Shown: positions 47,091 through 57,003, counted from the stretch's first letter. The stretch is DNA of 64,000 bases from Streptantibioticus_A sp037034305 (GCA_037034305.1 JBAGJY010000003.1:62001-126000); one strand, 5' to 3'. Program-made: numbers and translations. Notes: a model not told the origin generated them from the letters alone.

Positions 47091-47588
47091 ATGACCATGC
47101 CCGTCCGGCGCCACCGCGGTGGCGCAGTGCAGGACAGGCCCCTGGGCTGGGCACGCGATCCGCTGACGGAGTTCGACCAACTGCTCAGCGAGATGGGCGG
47201 GCTGATCGAATCCACGGTGGGAGGCGTGGCGCCCGCAGTCGCGTGGACACCCCTGGCGGATGTCACGGAGTCCGACGACGCCTTCCACGTCGAGATCGAA
47301 CTCCCCGGTGTCAAGAGCAAGGACATCGACGTCGAAGCCAACGGCCAGGAGTTGGTGGTCACCGGAGAGATCAAGGAGAAGGAACGCAAAGGCGTCCTGC
47401 GCCGGAGCACCCGCCGCACCGGAGCCTTCGAGTACCGGCTGCGGCTGCCCGGAGAGGTCGACACCGAAAAGATCGATGCACAGATGTCGGACGGGGTGCT
47501 CACCATCACCGTCCCCAAGGCCGAGGTCGCAAAGCCGCGGCACGTCGAGATCAGCGAGACGAGTGAAAGCACCGAGAGCAGCGGCTGA
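47091..47588 (+). CDS. Small heat-shock protein Hsp20 (second)
   Basis: A 165-residue alpha-crystallin-domain holdase. The domain (~58-150) starts WTPLADVTESDDAFHVEIEL and contains PGVKSKDIDVEANGQELVV, TGAFEYRLRLPGEVD and MSDGVLTITVPKAE. It resembles class A bacterial Hsp20 and is only distantly similar to the Hsp18 at 31,664. ATG 47091 is preferred over ATG 47085 because AAGGAGG is 8 bases away. It is the last gene of the dnaK operon, 41 bases after the fusion protein. Confidence 0.9.
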   Translation: MTMPVRRHRGGAVQDRPLGWARDPLTEFDQLLSEMGGLIESTVGGVAPAVAWTPLADVTESDDAFHVEIELPGVKSKDIDVEANGQELVVTGEIKEKERKGVLRRSTRRTGAFEYRLRLPGEVDTEKIDAQMSDGVLTITVPKAEVAKPRHVEISETSESTESSG

Positions 47589-47678
47589 GACGCGAACGCC
47601 GCGGTTCCGGACACGTCCGGCACAGCGTCTGCGTCCTCGCAGTGCCGGCGCCACGGCTGCGCTCTCCGGCTCTTGCGG

Positions 47679-48872
47679 TCACGGATCAGGGGGCTGCCAC
47701 TCGAACATCAAGATCGTGGCGTCGTCGCTGAGTTTGTTGTGCCGATGCTCGAGGATGGCGTGGATGAGCAGGCGCAGCGCTTCCGGGGCGCTCTGCCCTG
47801 CTGCGGTCGAGCGGATGATGTAGTCGGTGAAGCGCTCCAGGCCGAACTCTTCGCCTGCCTCGTCGCGTGACTCTACGACGCCGTCTGAGTAGAGCAGTAT
47901 TCGGTCACCGGGTTCGAGGCTGACGTCGTGCACCTGACGGGTGGTCCCGGCGAGACTGGCGGGCAGACCCAAAGGAGGCTCAGGTGGCCGCTCCAAGGCA
48001 TTGTGGAGCAGGCGGTGGCGACGGATGAGCAACGGAGGCGGGTGGCCGCAGTTGCACCAGCGCAGCACGCCGGTGGGCATGTGCAACTGGGTGAAGACGC
48101 CCGTGCAGAACTGCTCCGGAAGCCACTTCGTCAGCGCCTCGTCCACGGTGCCCGCGAGTTCGTTCAGGTCTGCCCCGCTGCGCCGGGCGTTACGGCAGCC
48201 TGCCATGGCGACAGAGGTGGCAAGTCCGGACGCCAGATCGTGCCCCATGCCGTCAAGGATTGTGGCGTGCAGAACGTCCTCGGTGAACGCATGGTCGAAA
48301 GCATCGCCGCCCAGTTCGTACGCAGGCTCCAGAACCGCCGTCGAAACGACCCGCCCGGTGCCGATCGACCGGGGAGGGAGAAAAGCCCTCACCATCTCCG
48401 TGGGCAGGTGCATCGGCCTGGTACGCATGCGCTGCGCGATGGTGTCGCTGTAGGTGCGCTTGGATGTGATGATCAGTGCGAGGAGCAGCGCCGTCGTTCG
48501 ACAGCGCCATAGCTTGATCCCGTCCAGGGCGCTCATGTTCAGCTCCACGACGCCCAGCCGCTCCGCCCCGTCGGCCAGGGGTAGCCATACGTGCAGCCCG
48601 CCGGAGGGGCCTTCTTCCACTCGGAGAGAGTCGGTGCGGTAGGCCCATCCGGCCAGCGAAGTGTCGAGCTCCAGTTCCGGCTCGCTTTCGACAAGCGGCA
48701 CCAGCAGTCTTTGCTGGATGTCGACCAGATAGATTACGGCCCTGCCCAGACCCATGGCCTCGGCATACCGGTTCAGGACCACGGGCAGTTCCGCAGGTGA
48801 TGCCAGCTGGGCTGCTCTGACCAGTTCCTCCAGCAGCCGCTCCCCGGACCCGACGGACATGTTCCTGTCCAT
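47679..48872 (-). CDS. GAF-like + SpoIIE/PP2C serine phosphatase
   Basis: A protein of about 397 residues. A GAF-like sensor (about 10-150: AEAMGLGRAVIYLVDIQQRL) is followed by a SpoIIE-type PP2C domain (~180-390). Metal-binding aspartates are visible in ELGGDAFDH, TILDGMGHDLASG, LYSDGVVESRD and SDDATILMF. Such proteins dephosphorylate anti-sigma-factor antagonists in sigma-B-like stress pathways, which suits the island, but no anti-sigma or STAS gene is in the window. The start is ATG 48872. It is convergent with the hsp20 operon. Confidence 0.85.
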   Translation of the reverse strand: MDRNMSVGSGERLLEELVRAAQLASPAELPVVLNRYAEAMGLGRAVIYLVDIQQRLLVPLVESEPELELDTSLAGWAYRTDSLRVEEGPSGGLHVWLPLADGAERLGVVELNMSALDGIKLWRCRTTALLLALIITSKRTYSDTIAQRMRTRPMHLPTEMVRAFLPPRSIGTGRVVSTAVLEPAYELGGDAFDHAFTEDVLHATILDGMGHDLASGLATSVAMAGCRNARRSGADLNELAGTVDEALTKWLPEQFCTGVFTQLHMPTGVLRWCNCGHPPPLLIRRHRLLHNALERPPEPPLGLPASLAGTTRQVHDVSLEPGDRILLYSDGVVESRDEAGEEFGLERFTDYIIRSTAAGQSAPEALRLLIHAILEHRHNKLSDDATILMFEWQPPDP

Positions 48873-48996
48873 GCCTTCGATGATCCCTGCGAGGTCGAGC
48901 CGCCACAATCTGAGCTCTCCGACACCCGGGATGTGTGCCGATCGGCCTGGGGTGCTGGGGCTTGCCCTTGCGGATCGGTCGGGCTTCGGGACCGAC

Positions 48997-49235
48997 TTAC
49001 GACACCAGCCGGTAGAGGATCGTGCGGATCCCCGCAAGCCGCACAGCGGTCGGCTCCAGCAGCCGACGGGTACCCGCCGCGGTCTCGGCCAGCTCACCGA
49101 CCAGGACCGCTTTCGGCAGCACCTTGGACGTGGACGAGGGCCTGCGGCGAGCCAGCAGGTCGTTGCGGCAGCCGAGGAAGCAGAACGCGCTGACGCTGTT
49201 TGGCCGTGGTCTGCACCGCCTGGTCCGGTCGCCAC
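48997..49235 (-). other. Coding-like fragment of unknown origin
   Basis: About 60 codons on the minus strand read FLGCRNDLLARRRPSS and LPKAVLVGELAETAAGTRRL, ending LAGIRTILYRLVS-stop. The composition is protein-like, but there is no start or ribosome-binding site after the DUF1931 stop and no family was recognised. It may be the tail of a deleted gene. Confidence 0.3.
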
Positions 49236-49685
49236 TCACAGCAGGAGGTCGAAGACGGCTCGGGCCTCGTCCCAGTGCTGGGTCTGGGGGTTCTTCAGGT
49301 CGGGGTGGAGGATCTTGAAGCACTGAGCAAGGGCCAGGCTGAGTCCGCCGATGATGTCCGGATAAGCCGCCTCGGTCTCCTCGTCGGGCGTGCGGTCCAG
49401 AGCCGGGTGGGTGGCGAGCTGTTCCAGGATCGGCTTGAGTTCTACTTCCTGGTCGATCTTCTGGAAGTGGTGAATGCTCTCCTGCAGGCCTTTCGTGATC
49501 GGTAGGTCACAGGTCCGGATGATGTCGCGCCCGTTGGCCTTGGCAGTGGCCTGGGCGACGGTCAGCAGATCGTAGAGCTTGGCGTCGACGAAGTCGCTGT
49601 AGCGCTTGAGATCGTTCTTGTCGACGTCCAGCCCCGCGGCCGCGCGGAAGAACCTTTCGAACCTGGCGATGGACATCACGGTCAT
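49236..49685 (-). CDS. DUF1931 histone-fold protein
   Basis: A 149-residue member of DUF1931, small bacterial/archaeal proteins with a tandem histone-fold-like helical structure. Typical text is SIARFERFFRAAAGLDVDKN, DLKRYSDFVDAKLYDLL, CDLPITKGLQESIHHF and LSLALAQCFKILHPDLKNP. Its function is unproven; DNA binding is suspected from the fold. GGAGG lies 8 bases before ATG 49685. It sits at the right end of the stress island, divergent from the FUSC gene. Confidence 0.82.
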   Translation of the reverse strand: MTVMSIARFERFFRAAAGLDVDKNDLKRYSDFVDAKLYDLLTVAQATAKANGRDIIRTCDLPITKGLQESIHHFQKIDQEVELKPILEQLATHPALDRTPDEETEAAYPDIIGGLSLALAQCFKILHPDLKNPQTQHWDEARAVFDLLL

Positions 49686-49909
49686 GACGGCAACCTCCGG
49701 CTGCGGGCGCCGGGGTGGCTCCCGGTCCCTGGGCTTCCCATTCAGCCTGGCCGACGAGGCGCGCGAACGCATGCGCATGTCGGGCCCAATTAGCCTCCCT
49801 GTATTGCCCTGACAGGCCCAGGTGTCCGGCTGCCCGGGTTGTCGGACGGGCGTGCGGATGGACAGCAGGGTGAACACCGTGTCGCGGAGCGGCCCCACGT
49901 AAGGAGATC

Positions 49910-52168
49910 GTGCGTCCGCCGAGCGCGGCGCCGCTAGGAGGCTGCGGTGCGGCCGACGCGACCCGGCAGGGCGTTCCGGCTAGGCTCACACCCGTGACGT
50001 GGCTGCGGGCCTTCGGGGAGGTCGTGCGATCCGCGCTCACGATCGAGGAGACACGGCTGGAACCCCTGCTCGCGCTGCGTACGGCCACTGGGGTGGCCAT
50101 CGTCATCGGGTCGGCGCTGTGGCTGGTCTCCCCTGCGTATGCCGCGTCCGCCGCCCTCGGTGCCTACTCCGCAGGTGGGGCCACCTTCCAGCGCACCTGG
50201 CGTCCACGCAAGGTGATCGCGCTCGGCGCGGGCGCGGGTTTGGCGCTCAGCACCTTCGTGGGCTACCTGGCGGCGGGGCGACTCGTGACGTTCCTCCCAC
50301 TGCTGGCCGTATGGGCCTTTGCCGCGGGAATGGCGTGGGCCGTCGGATCGACCGCTGGGATCGTCGCAGCGACGACGGTCGGCAGCATGCTGGTGACCAT
50401 CACCCTGCCCACGAGCGTCGGGCGAGCCCTGGAGCACGCCGGGGTCATCGCGCTCGGGGGCGTGACGCAGGCCGTGCTGATCCTGCTGTTCCCGATCCGC
50501 CGTTGGGGGGCGCATCGTGACGCGCTCGCCGACGCCCTGGCCGCCGTGGCGGACTACGCCCGCCGACTGCGGCACGACCCGACCGCCCCGTTCGACCCGG
50601 AACCGTTGATGACGGCCCGGGACGCGGCCGCCGTGACGCCGTCACAGGCCCGAACCCGTCCCCCCGCCCTCCACGGCCCCCGGGGACTCGCCGAGCGCAT
50701 CCGGCCGGTCGTCGCCGCACTCGCCGACCCGGACGTCGGCGCCCCGGCGGAGGGACCCGGGCGGGACCGCGCGCGGGAGTTGCTCGACGCGGCCGCCGAC
50801 GTTCTGGATGCGGTCGCCCGTTCGATCCGCCGCGGCACTCCCGCCGAGGTGCGGCCCGGGAGCACGGACGTCCTGCGCGTCGACGAGGAGCACGAGGTAC
50901 TGGAGGGCCCCGCGAGGCAGGCCGCCGAGCGGCTCGTGGAACTGCTCGGCGAGGCGTTGGAGATCGCCGGGAGTGGTGGCGCGCGCGGGGGGACGCCCAC
51001 GCTGCCCGGACCCGCGGGCGCCCAGTTCCTGGTACGCCCGACAATGTTCCGGCTGGTCCCGGTCGTCCTGCGGGCGGTCCGCCGTGAGCTCCGCCGGGAC
51101 TCGCCCGTGTTCCGGCACGCCGTCCGCCTGGCGGCGGTGGCCACGTTCGGCTATCTGATCGCCGCCCGGCTCCCCCTGGGCCACGGCTACTGGGCGCCCA
51201 TCGCCTCGGTGATGGTGATGCGGCCGGACTTCCACCGGACGTACGCGCGCGCGGTGGCCCGGCTCGCCGGGACCCTGGCGGGGGTCGCGCTCGCCACCGG
51301 GATGGTGCGGGCCCTGGGACCGGATGCCCATGTGTTCGGCGCGCTGGCGGTGGTCTCGGCGGGCCTGTCGTACACGCTGATCCGTACCGGCTACGCCTAC
51401 TCCCAGTGCTTCACCGCCGCGTACGTCGTCTTCCTGCTCGGCATGGGCGGCCAGGCGTGGAAGCAGACGGTCCCGGAACGGGTGGTGCTCACCCTGCTCG
51501 GCGGGGCCCTGGCAATGCTGGCGTACGTGGTGTTCCCCGCATGGGAGACACCCCGGCTGCCGGGCCGACTTGCGGACTGGCTCGCAGCCAACGGCCGTTA
51601 TGCGGCCGCGGTGCTCCGCAACTATGCCGAACCGAGCCGGAAGCATCACGCCGACATGCGCAGGGCACTGCTGGCGAGCAGGGAGGCACGTGCCGCCTGG
51701 CAGGAGGCATACGACCGGGCAAGGCAGGAACCAGTCCGCCCCAGGGGGCTGACGTCGCGCGAGGCGCAGGAGGCGCAGGAGGCGCTCAAGAGGTTCGGCC
51801 GCGCGGCGATGCTCATGGAGAGCCACGTCCCGCGGGCCGACAGCCGTGTCGTCCCCGAGGCGGAGCGGTTCGCCGAGGCCCTGGAGGCGGACACCGCGCA
51901 GGCGGCAGTCGACGTGCGCGAGCACAGGAATCCGGACTGGGGGCGCGTGGAGGAGGCACTCCACGCGTGGGAGGGCGCCGCCGGGGACCGGAGCCCGGTC
52001 GTGCGGCGCGAGGCGGAACTGCAGAAGCAAGCCTTGGAGGACCTCGCGACGGCCGTGAGCCGCACACCCCTGGAACGGGACGTCGGCTCTGCTCGCGAGG
52101 AGCAGCGAGTGCGGGCGGCCGCGGCGGCGGAAGCTGACGGATCAGGACCCGCCCGCCGGGGTGGGTGA
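49910..52168 (+). CDS. FUSC family membrane transporter
   Basis: A 752-residue membrane protein with duplicated N- and C-terminal membrane blocks. The first is at ~60-200 (ATGVAIVIGSALWLVSPAYA). The second is at ~400-560 and carries the FUSC/aromatic acid exporter signature GYWAPIASVMVMRPDFHRTY and AYVVFLLGMGGQAWKQTVPER. Cytoplasmic helical regions lie between and after them (a long coiled-coil-like C-terminal region, ~560-750). Homologues export aromatic acids or other toxic organics. GTG 49910 has AAGGAG 4 bases away; GTG 49994 (VTWLRAFGE) is a good alternative. Confidence 0.82.
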   Translation: MRPPSAAPLGGCGAADATRQGVPARLTPVTWLRAFGEVVRSALTIEETRLEPLLALRTATGVAIVIGSALWLVSPAYAASAALGAYSAGGATFQRTWRPRKVIALGAGAGLALSTFVGYLAAGRLVTFLPLLAVWAFAAGMAWAVGSTAGIVAATTVGSMLVTITLPTSVGRALEHAGVIALGGVTQAVLILLFPIRRWGAHRDALADALAAVADYARRLRHDPTAPFDPEPLMTARDAAAVTPSQARTRPPALHGPRGLAERIRPVVAALADPDVGAPAEGPGRDRARELLDAAADVLDAVARSIRRGTPAEVRPGSTDVLRVDEEHEVLEGPARQAAERLVELLGEALEIAGSGGARGGTPTLPGPAGAQFLVRPTMFRLVPVVLRAVRRELRRDSPVFRHAVRLAAVATFGYLIAARLPLGHGYWAPIASVMVMRPDFHRTYARAVARLAGTLAGVALATGMVRALGPDAHVFGALAVVSAGLSYTLIRTGYAYSQCFTAAYVVFLLGMGGQAWKQTVPERVVLTLLGGALAMLAYVVFPAWETPRLPGRLADWLAANGRYAAAVLRNYAEPSRKHHADMRRALLASREARAAWQEAYDRARQEPVRPRGLTSREAQEAQEALKRFGRAAMLMESHVPRADSRVVPEAERFAEALEADTAQAAVDVREHRNPDWGRVEEALHAWEGAAGDRSPVVRREAELQKQALEDLATAVSRTPLERDVGSAREEQRVRAAAAAEADGSGPARRGG

Positions 52169-52255
52169 CGGCGCCGGCGGCGACGGGGGAGCGCCGCGCC
52201 TCTTAAACGCGAGGTCGCATGCGAGCGATGACGACGTGGTTCTTGGCGCAAGCGG

Positions 52256-53236
52256 TCAGTCCGCCAGGGCTGCTGGACGTACAGCCTCCGTCCCGAAACG
52301 TAGGCGGGCGCGGTCGGCGGCGGCTTCGGCTGCACAGGCGCGGGCGTCACTGGGATCCAGAGAGAGCTGGTGGTAGGCCCTGCTGGCTGGCAGCAGGTCG
52401 TCGGCACGGATCACGAAGGCGCGGACGCGCGCCCGCTGCAGTTCGAGTCTGCTCAGCAGGCCCAGGGCAGTTGTCACGAGGGTGGGTGAGTGGTTGGTGG
52501 GTTCAGGCAGTGTGCGCGTACGCGTGGTGGAACTGTGGTCGGCATATCTCACGGTGAGGGTCAGCCGACTGCTGATCTGACGTTCGCCGCGCAGGCGTTG
52601 GCCGATCTGGTCGGCCAGTCCCAGGACCGCTCGGTGGTGCTGCGCCGGGTCGAGGCAGTCCCGCTCCAGCACCAGGTCGGCGATCAGGTGCTCCGCCGGT
52701 TCCGCAGGAGTGACCGGGCGGGGGTCGTGGCCGCGGGCGCGTTCGGTGAGCAGCCGTGCCTGGCCGACGCCGAGGAGCCGTTGCAGGGTCGCCGCAGGCA
52801 GGTCGGTGATCTGGCCGATGGTGTGCAGACCGTATCTGCCGAGCGTCGACGCCGTGGCGCGGCCGATCCCTGGCAGCGCGGTGACCGGGCGGGGATACAG
52901 CCAGTCGGCGGCCCGCTCGGCGGGGACCCAGGTGGTCTCGCCCGGCGCGGACGCGTCGGCCGCCATCGCCGCCAGCATCCGGTTGCCCGCGAGCCCGGCG
53001 CTGCTGTCGATGCCGTACAGGCCCTTCAGTCTCGTCATCGTCATTTGGACCATGTCGTAGGGAGAGAGACCGAAGTACCTGAGCGCCGAGGTCAGGTCGA
53101 GCTGGACGGCGTCGGGCGGCACGGCCTGCACATGAGGCGTGACGCCGGACATTAGTTCGATTATGTCACCGTACTGGTCCTCGGTGAGCGAGGCGTGCAG
53201 GTGGAGGTGGGCGATGTGCCGCTGACGTGTGGTCAT
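52256..53236 (-). CDS. imuB: ImuB-like Y-family polymerase homologue without catalytic acids
   Basis: A 326-residue Y-family-polymerase-like protein. The palm/thumb and little-finger parts are visible (SSAGLAGNRMLAAMAADAS, the helix-hairpin-helix LPGIGRATASTLGRYGLHT, LGVGQARLLTERARGHDPRP). The catalytic Asp of motif I (usually D-x-D-x-F) is replaced by HLHLHAS, and the S-x-DE motif by QLDLTS, so it cannot be an active polymerase. This is the hallmark of ImuB, which bridges DnaE2 to the sliding clamp. It overlaps dnaE2 by ATGA and shares its SOS promoter. Confidence 0.78.
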   Translation of the reverse strand: MTTRQRHIAHLHLHASLTEDQYGDIIELMSGVTPHVQAVPPDAVQLDLTSALRYFGLSPYDMVQMTMTRLKGLYGIDSSAGLAGNRMLAAMAADASAPGETTWVPAERAADWLYPRPVTALPGIGRATASTLGRYGLHTIGQITDLPAATLQRLLGVGQARLLTERARGHDPRPVTPAEPAEHLIADLVLERDCLDPAQHHRAVLGLADQIGQRLRGERQISSRLTLTVRYADHSSTTRTRTLPEPTNHSPTLVTTALGLLSRLELQRARVRAFVIRADDLLPASRAYHQLSLDPSDARACAAEAAADRARLRFGTEAVRPAALAD

Positions 53237-56200
53237 CCCGCGCTCCCGGGGCTGCGGTGGCCGAACTTCTTCAGGTCGGCCGAGCGGGTGCCGGCGGGCT
53301 GCAGATCCGCGTACGGGTGCAGTCGGGCGCCGGTGGTGCCGTTGGCCAGGGTCCGCTGCGGCTGGGCGGGAGTCGGGTGCGGGTGACGGGCACCGAGGAA
53401 GGCGAGTGCGGCCTCGGGTCCGTTGTCGCGGCGGGCGGCGGCGATCTCGTCCAGGTCCCAGGCCATGGTGCCGACGACGGTGCGCCGGGTGCCGCGCACC
53501 TGGACCGTGCCGCGCACCAGCAGCAGCCCGCTGTGGAAGACGGTGTGCGCGCAGGCCGGGTGGGAGTCCTCGAAGAAGGCCAGGTCGACCAGGCCGGAGC
53601 CGTCCTCCAGGGTGACGAAGATGATCCGCTTGCCGCTGGCGATCGGCGGGGTCTGGGTGGAGGCCCGTACCCCGGCGACGAGCACCTGCTGACCGGCGCG
53701 CATCCCGGCCAGGTGCGCCGCGTCGGTCGCGCCGATCTCGCGCAGCAGCCGGTGGTGGTGCTCCATCAGGTGCCTGGAGACATCGATGCCGAGAGTGCTC
53801 AGCTCGGCGCTGAGGGCCTCGCGTCCCGTCATCTCCGGCAGACCGCTCGGCTCCGCCCCGCCAACAGCGCCCGCGACGATGGGCAGTTGGCCCTCGTACG
53901 CGGACCGGGTCCGGGACTGGCGGTGCAACTCGGCGATCTGGAGCAGCAGATCACGCCGGGTGAGCCGGCCGTCGTGCAGACGGTTCAGGGCGCCGATCTC
54001 CGCGAGGCGCTCGGCGACCGGCCTGCTGGGACGGGCCCGCTGCCAGAAGTCCGACAGCGATCCGTACGGCTGCCCCTCCTCGATCCGCGCGGACTCGTCC
54101 TCACTGATGCCGTGCACCGCGGAGAGTGCGAGCCGTACGCCCCACTGGTCCCCGTCGGTCTTCTCCACGGTGTGCCTCACCCGGGAGCGGTTGACGTCGA
54201 CGGGCAGGAGCTCCACGCCGCCTCGGCGGGCGTCGGCGACCAAGACGCGCTTGGGCCACATCCCGGGGTCATGTTCGAGCAGGCCCGCCAGCAGGAACGC
54301 CGGGTAGTGCGCCTTGAGCCAGGCGCTCTGCAGGGCCGGTACTGCGAAGGCGACTGCGTGGGCGCGGCAGAAGCCGTAGGCGCCGAAGGCCTCGACGGTC
54401 TTCCAGACCTCGTCCCGGACGGCCGCGCTGTAGCCGCGCGCGCGTGCCAGGCTGTGGAACCAGTCCTTGATCTGCGGCAGTCGGCCCTTCTCGCCGAGCG
54501 CCCGCCGGGCGATCTCCGCCAGTGCGTAGTCGCAGCCGGTCATGACCGACAGGGTCTCGATGATCTGTTCGTGCCAGATGGTCACGCCGTAGGTGTCGGA
54601 AAGGACCGGCTCCAGATCCGGGTGGGCGTAGGAGGGGGTGCCGCCGTGGCGGGCGGCGACGTAGCGCTCAGGCATGCCGCCGGCGACTGGGCCGGGGCGG
54701 AAGAGACTGATGTCCGCGATGACATCCTGCGGATTGCGAGGCTGCAGCCTGGACAGCAAGTCTTGTTGACCAGCTGATTCCAGTTGAAATACGCCCAGGG
54801 TCTGACTTTCCTGGATGAGTTTGAACGCGAAGACGTCGTCGAGCGGCACCTGTCGTGGGTCGTCGAGGTCGATGCGGTTGCCGGTGGTGCGTTCGATCTC
54901 GGCGACGGCGTGGGCCATCGCGGACTGCATGCGGACACCCAGGACGTCGAGTTTGATGTTGCCCAGGTCCTCGATCTCCTCCTTCGCGGCCATCGCCATG
55001 GGGTAGTCGCCCTGCGGCGTGGGCTGCACCGGCAGCCGGTCGAGAAGGGTCGCGTCGCTGATGACCACACCGCAGGGGTGCATGGCCATGCCGTGGACCA
55101 GGGAGTCGAGGCCTTCGGCGAGTTCCCACAGTGGTCCGTACCGGTGGGCCTCGGCTGCCAGCTGGCGCAGTTCGGGCAGTTCGGCGAGCGCGGCGGTGAT
55201 GTCGGAGGCGCGCAGGTGCGGGAAGCTCTTGGCGATCCGGTCGACGTCCGCGGGCGCGATGCCGAGGGCGAGGCCGGTGTCGCGCAGGGCGCGGCGGGCG
55301 CGGTAGGTCTCGGGCATCGCGGTGACCGCGACCCGTTCCTTGCCGAACCGGTCGAAGATCGTGTCGTAGCACTCCAGCCGCCGCGCGGATTCCACGTCGA
55401 TGTCGATGTCGGGCAGCGAGGCGCGGCGCACGCTCAGGAAGCGTTCGAACAGCAGGCGGTGGTCGAGCGGGTTGGCGGTGGCGATGCCCAGCGCGTGGCA
55501 GACCATCGACCCGGCGCCCGAGCCGCGGGCCGCGACTCGGATGCCCTTGGCCCGGATGTCGGCCACGACCTGGCCGACGGCGAGGAAGTACGAGTCGTAG
55601 TCCAGCGTGGAGATCACGTTGAGTTCTTCGTCCAGGCGGTCGAGCGCCACGCGGTCGCGGTCGAGGCCGCGGCGGGCCATGCCGGCCTCGCACTGCCGGC
55701 GCAGCAGCTGTGCGGCTCCGTCCCCCTGAGCCTCGGCGCCGAAGAGTGCCGGTTCCGGGAAGTGCCGGGTGCCGAGCCCGAGATCCGCCACCGGATCGAC
55801 GGTGCACTCAGCCGCCGTGGCGGTGGTGTCCGCCATCAGACGGCGGGTCCGGCGGATGTCTCCTCCGGCACATTCGGCGATCATCCGCGCGACGGTCTCC
55901 ATTCCTCGCTCGTCCTTGAGCCAGCGTTGTCCGCTGTCCAGGTGGCGTCGGTCGATCGGGCGCAGCAGCCGTGCGGCGTCCAGGACGTCGGCGAGGCGGT
56001 GCTGGTCGGGGTCGGCGTAGCGGACGGCGTTGGAGAGCACGACGGTGGTGCGGGTGTGGTCGGCCAGGGCGAGGGTGCGGGCGGCCAGGCGCAGGGATCC
56101 TGGACCAGTGCCAGAACGTTTCTGCGCAACGGTTTCCAATCGGACCTCCCTCCCGAAGATTTCCTTCCAGGGCGCCAGCAGCCTCATCGCGACGTCCTCC

Positions 56201-56685
56201 CGACCCACTGACAGTGCCCGCACGGGCTCCGAAAGCGGTCCGAGCAGCACGGTCAGGCCGGGGCCGCCGTACTCGCGCAGCGCGTCCCACGGCACTACCG
56301 GTGCCCTCCCCGATACAGCGCCGACATGGGCGGCCGACGTGATGCGGCACAGCCGCGCCCATCCGGCCCGGTTCTGTGCGAGCAGCACAAACCGCAGGGG
56401 TGGCTCGATGACATGTGCACCGCCACGCGCTGGAGTGCGGCGGCGTTGGGCGGGCGGCGGGGGCGCAATGGCCTCCACTGCCAGATCGACGCCGAAGAGC
56501 GGCCGGACTCCCTCCTTGGCGCAGGCTTGTGCGAACCGCACCGCCCCGGTGACCGTGTCCCGGTCGGTAAGCGCGAGCGCCGCCATACCCCGCTCGGCAG
56601 TCCGTCGTACAAGCTGCTCGGGGTGGGATGCGCCGTAGCGAGCGGAGTAACCGGACGCGACGTGCAGATGGGCGAAGCCCGTCAT
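53233..56685 (-). CDS. dnaE2: Error-prone DNA polymerase DnaE2/ImuC (intact)
   Basis: An 1150-residue polymerase III alpha-type enzyme for SOS mutagenesis. The PHP domain is at the N-terminus (MTGFAHLHVASGYSARYGAS). The catalytic aspartates are in LPDIDIDVESARRLE and IKLDVLGVRMQSAM. The region lost in the broken copy is intact here: FQLESAGQQDLLSRLQP, then ISLFRPGPVAGGMPERYV and YGVTIWHEQIIETLSVMTGC. A C-terminal OB fold follows. It bypasses DNA lesions with its ImuB-like partner. It is expected to be LexA-controlled from the box at 56,737. Confidence 0.93.
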   Translation of the reverse strand: MTGFAHLHVASGYSARYGASHPEQLVRRTAERGMAALALTDRDTVTGAVRFAQACAKEGVRPLFGVDLAVEAIAPPPPAQRRRTPARGGAHVIEPPLRFVLLAQNRAGWARLCRITSAAHVGAVSGRAPVVPWDALREYGGPGLTVLLGPLSEPVRALSVGREDVAMRLLAPWKEIFGREVRLETVAQKRSGTGPGSLRLAARTLALADHTRTTVVLSNAVRYADPDQHRLADVLDAARLLRPIDRRHLDSGQRWLKDERGMETVARMIAECAGGDIRRTRRLMADTTATAAECTVDPVADLGLGTRHFPEPALFGAEAQGDGAAQLLRRQCEAGMARRGLDRDRVALDRLDEELNVISTLDYDSYFLAVGQVVADIRAKGIRVAARGSGAGSMVCHALGIATANPLDHRLLFERFLSVRRASLPDIDIDVESARRLECYDTIFDRFGKERVAVTAMPETYRARRALRDTGLALGIAPADVDRIAKSFPHLRASDITAALAELPELRQLAAEAHRYGPLWELAEGLDSLVHGMAMHPCGVVISDATLLDRLPVQPTPQGDYPMAMAAKEEIEDLGNIKLDVLGVRMQSAMAHAVAEIERTTGNRIDLDDPRQVPLDDVFAFKLIQESQTLGVFQLESAGQQDLLSRLQPRNPQDVIADISLFRPGPVAGGMPERYVAARHGGTPSYAHPDLEPVLSDTYGVTIWHEQIIETLSVMTGCDYALAEIARRALGEKGRLPQIKDWFHSLARARGYSAAVRDEVWKTVEAFGAYGFCRAHAVAFAVPALQSAWLKAHYPAFLLAGLLEHDPGMWPKRVLVADARRGGVELLPVDVNRSRVRHTVEKTDGDQWGVRLALSAVHGISEDESARIEEGQPYGSLSDFWQRARPSRPVAERLAEIGALNRLHDGRLTRRDLLLQIAELHRQSRTRSAYEGQLPIVAGAVGGAEPSGLPEMTGREALSAELSTLGIDVSRHLMEHHHRLLREIGATDAAHLAGMRAGQQVLVAGVRASTQTPPIASGKRIIFVTLEDGSGLVDLAFFEDSHPACAHTVFHSGLLLVRGTVQVRGTRRTVVGTMAWDLDEIAAARRDNGPEAALAFLGARHPHPTPAQPQRTLANGTTGARLHPYADLQPAGTRSADLKKFGHRSPGSAG

Positions 56686-56736
56686 GCCGCACCTCCATCA
56701 CTCCACCCCTTTTGAGACATACACCCAATATGTTCA

Positions 56737-56752
56737 TCGTACGCTCGTTCGA
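56737..56752 (-). promoter_or_regulatory. LexA (SOS) box of the dnaE2-imuB operon
   Basis: Read on the minus strand: TCGAAC-GAGC-GTACGA, one mismatch from TCGAAC-N4-GTTCGA, 52 bases upstream of the dnaE2 ATG. Confidence 0.72.
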
Positions 56753-57003
56753 TTACTCTAACCGCATCAGCACCGGTCAGCGCCCCTCATTCGAACGCGT
56801 CAGCGATTACTCGGGGGAGGGTGGCGTCCGAAACAGGCACCATCCCGCCAGCTCCCCCGCAAGGCGGAGTAGTTGACGGGATTCGCCTCCGCTGCACGCT
56901 TCACGCCGTGGTGATTCAGCAGCTCATGCTGGACTGGGAGGAGGTAGCGGCTTGCAGTGTGCGCGCCACAGTCCGCAACGGATCCAGTCCCCGTCGGTCA
57001 CCG
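56753..57003. other. Intergenic region without a gene
   Basis: About 250 bases between the SOS promoter and the cysteine-rich gene. Only short frames without family features. Confidence 0.35.
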
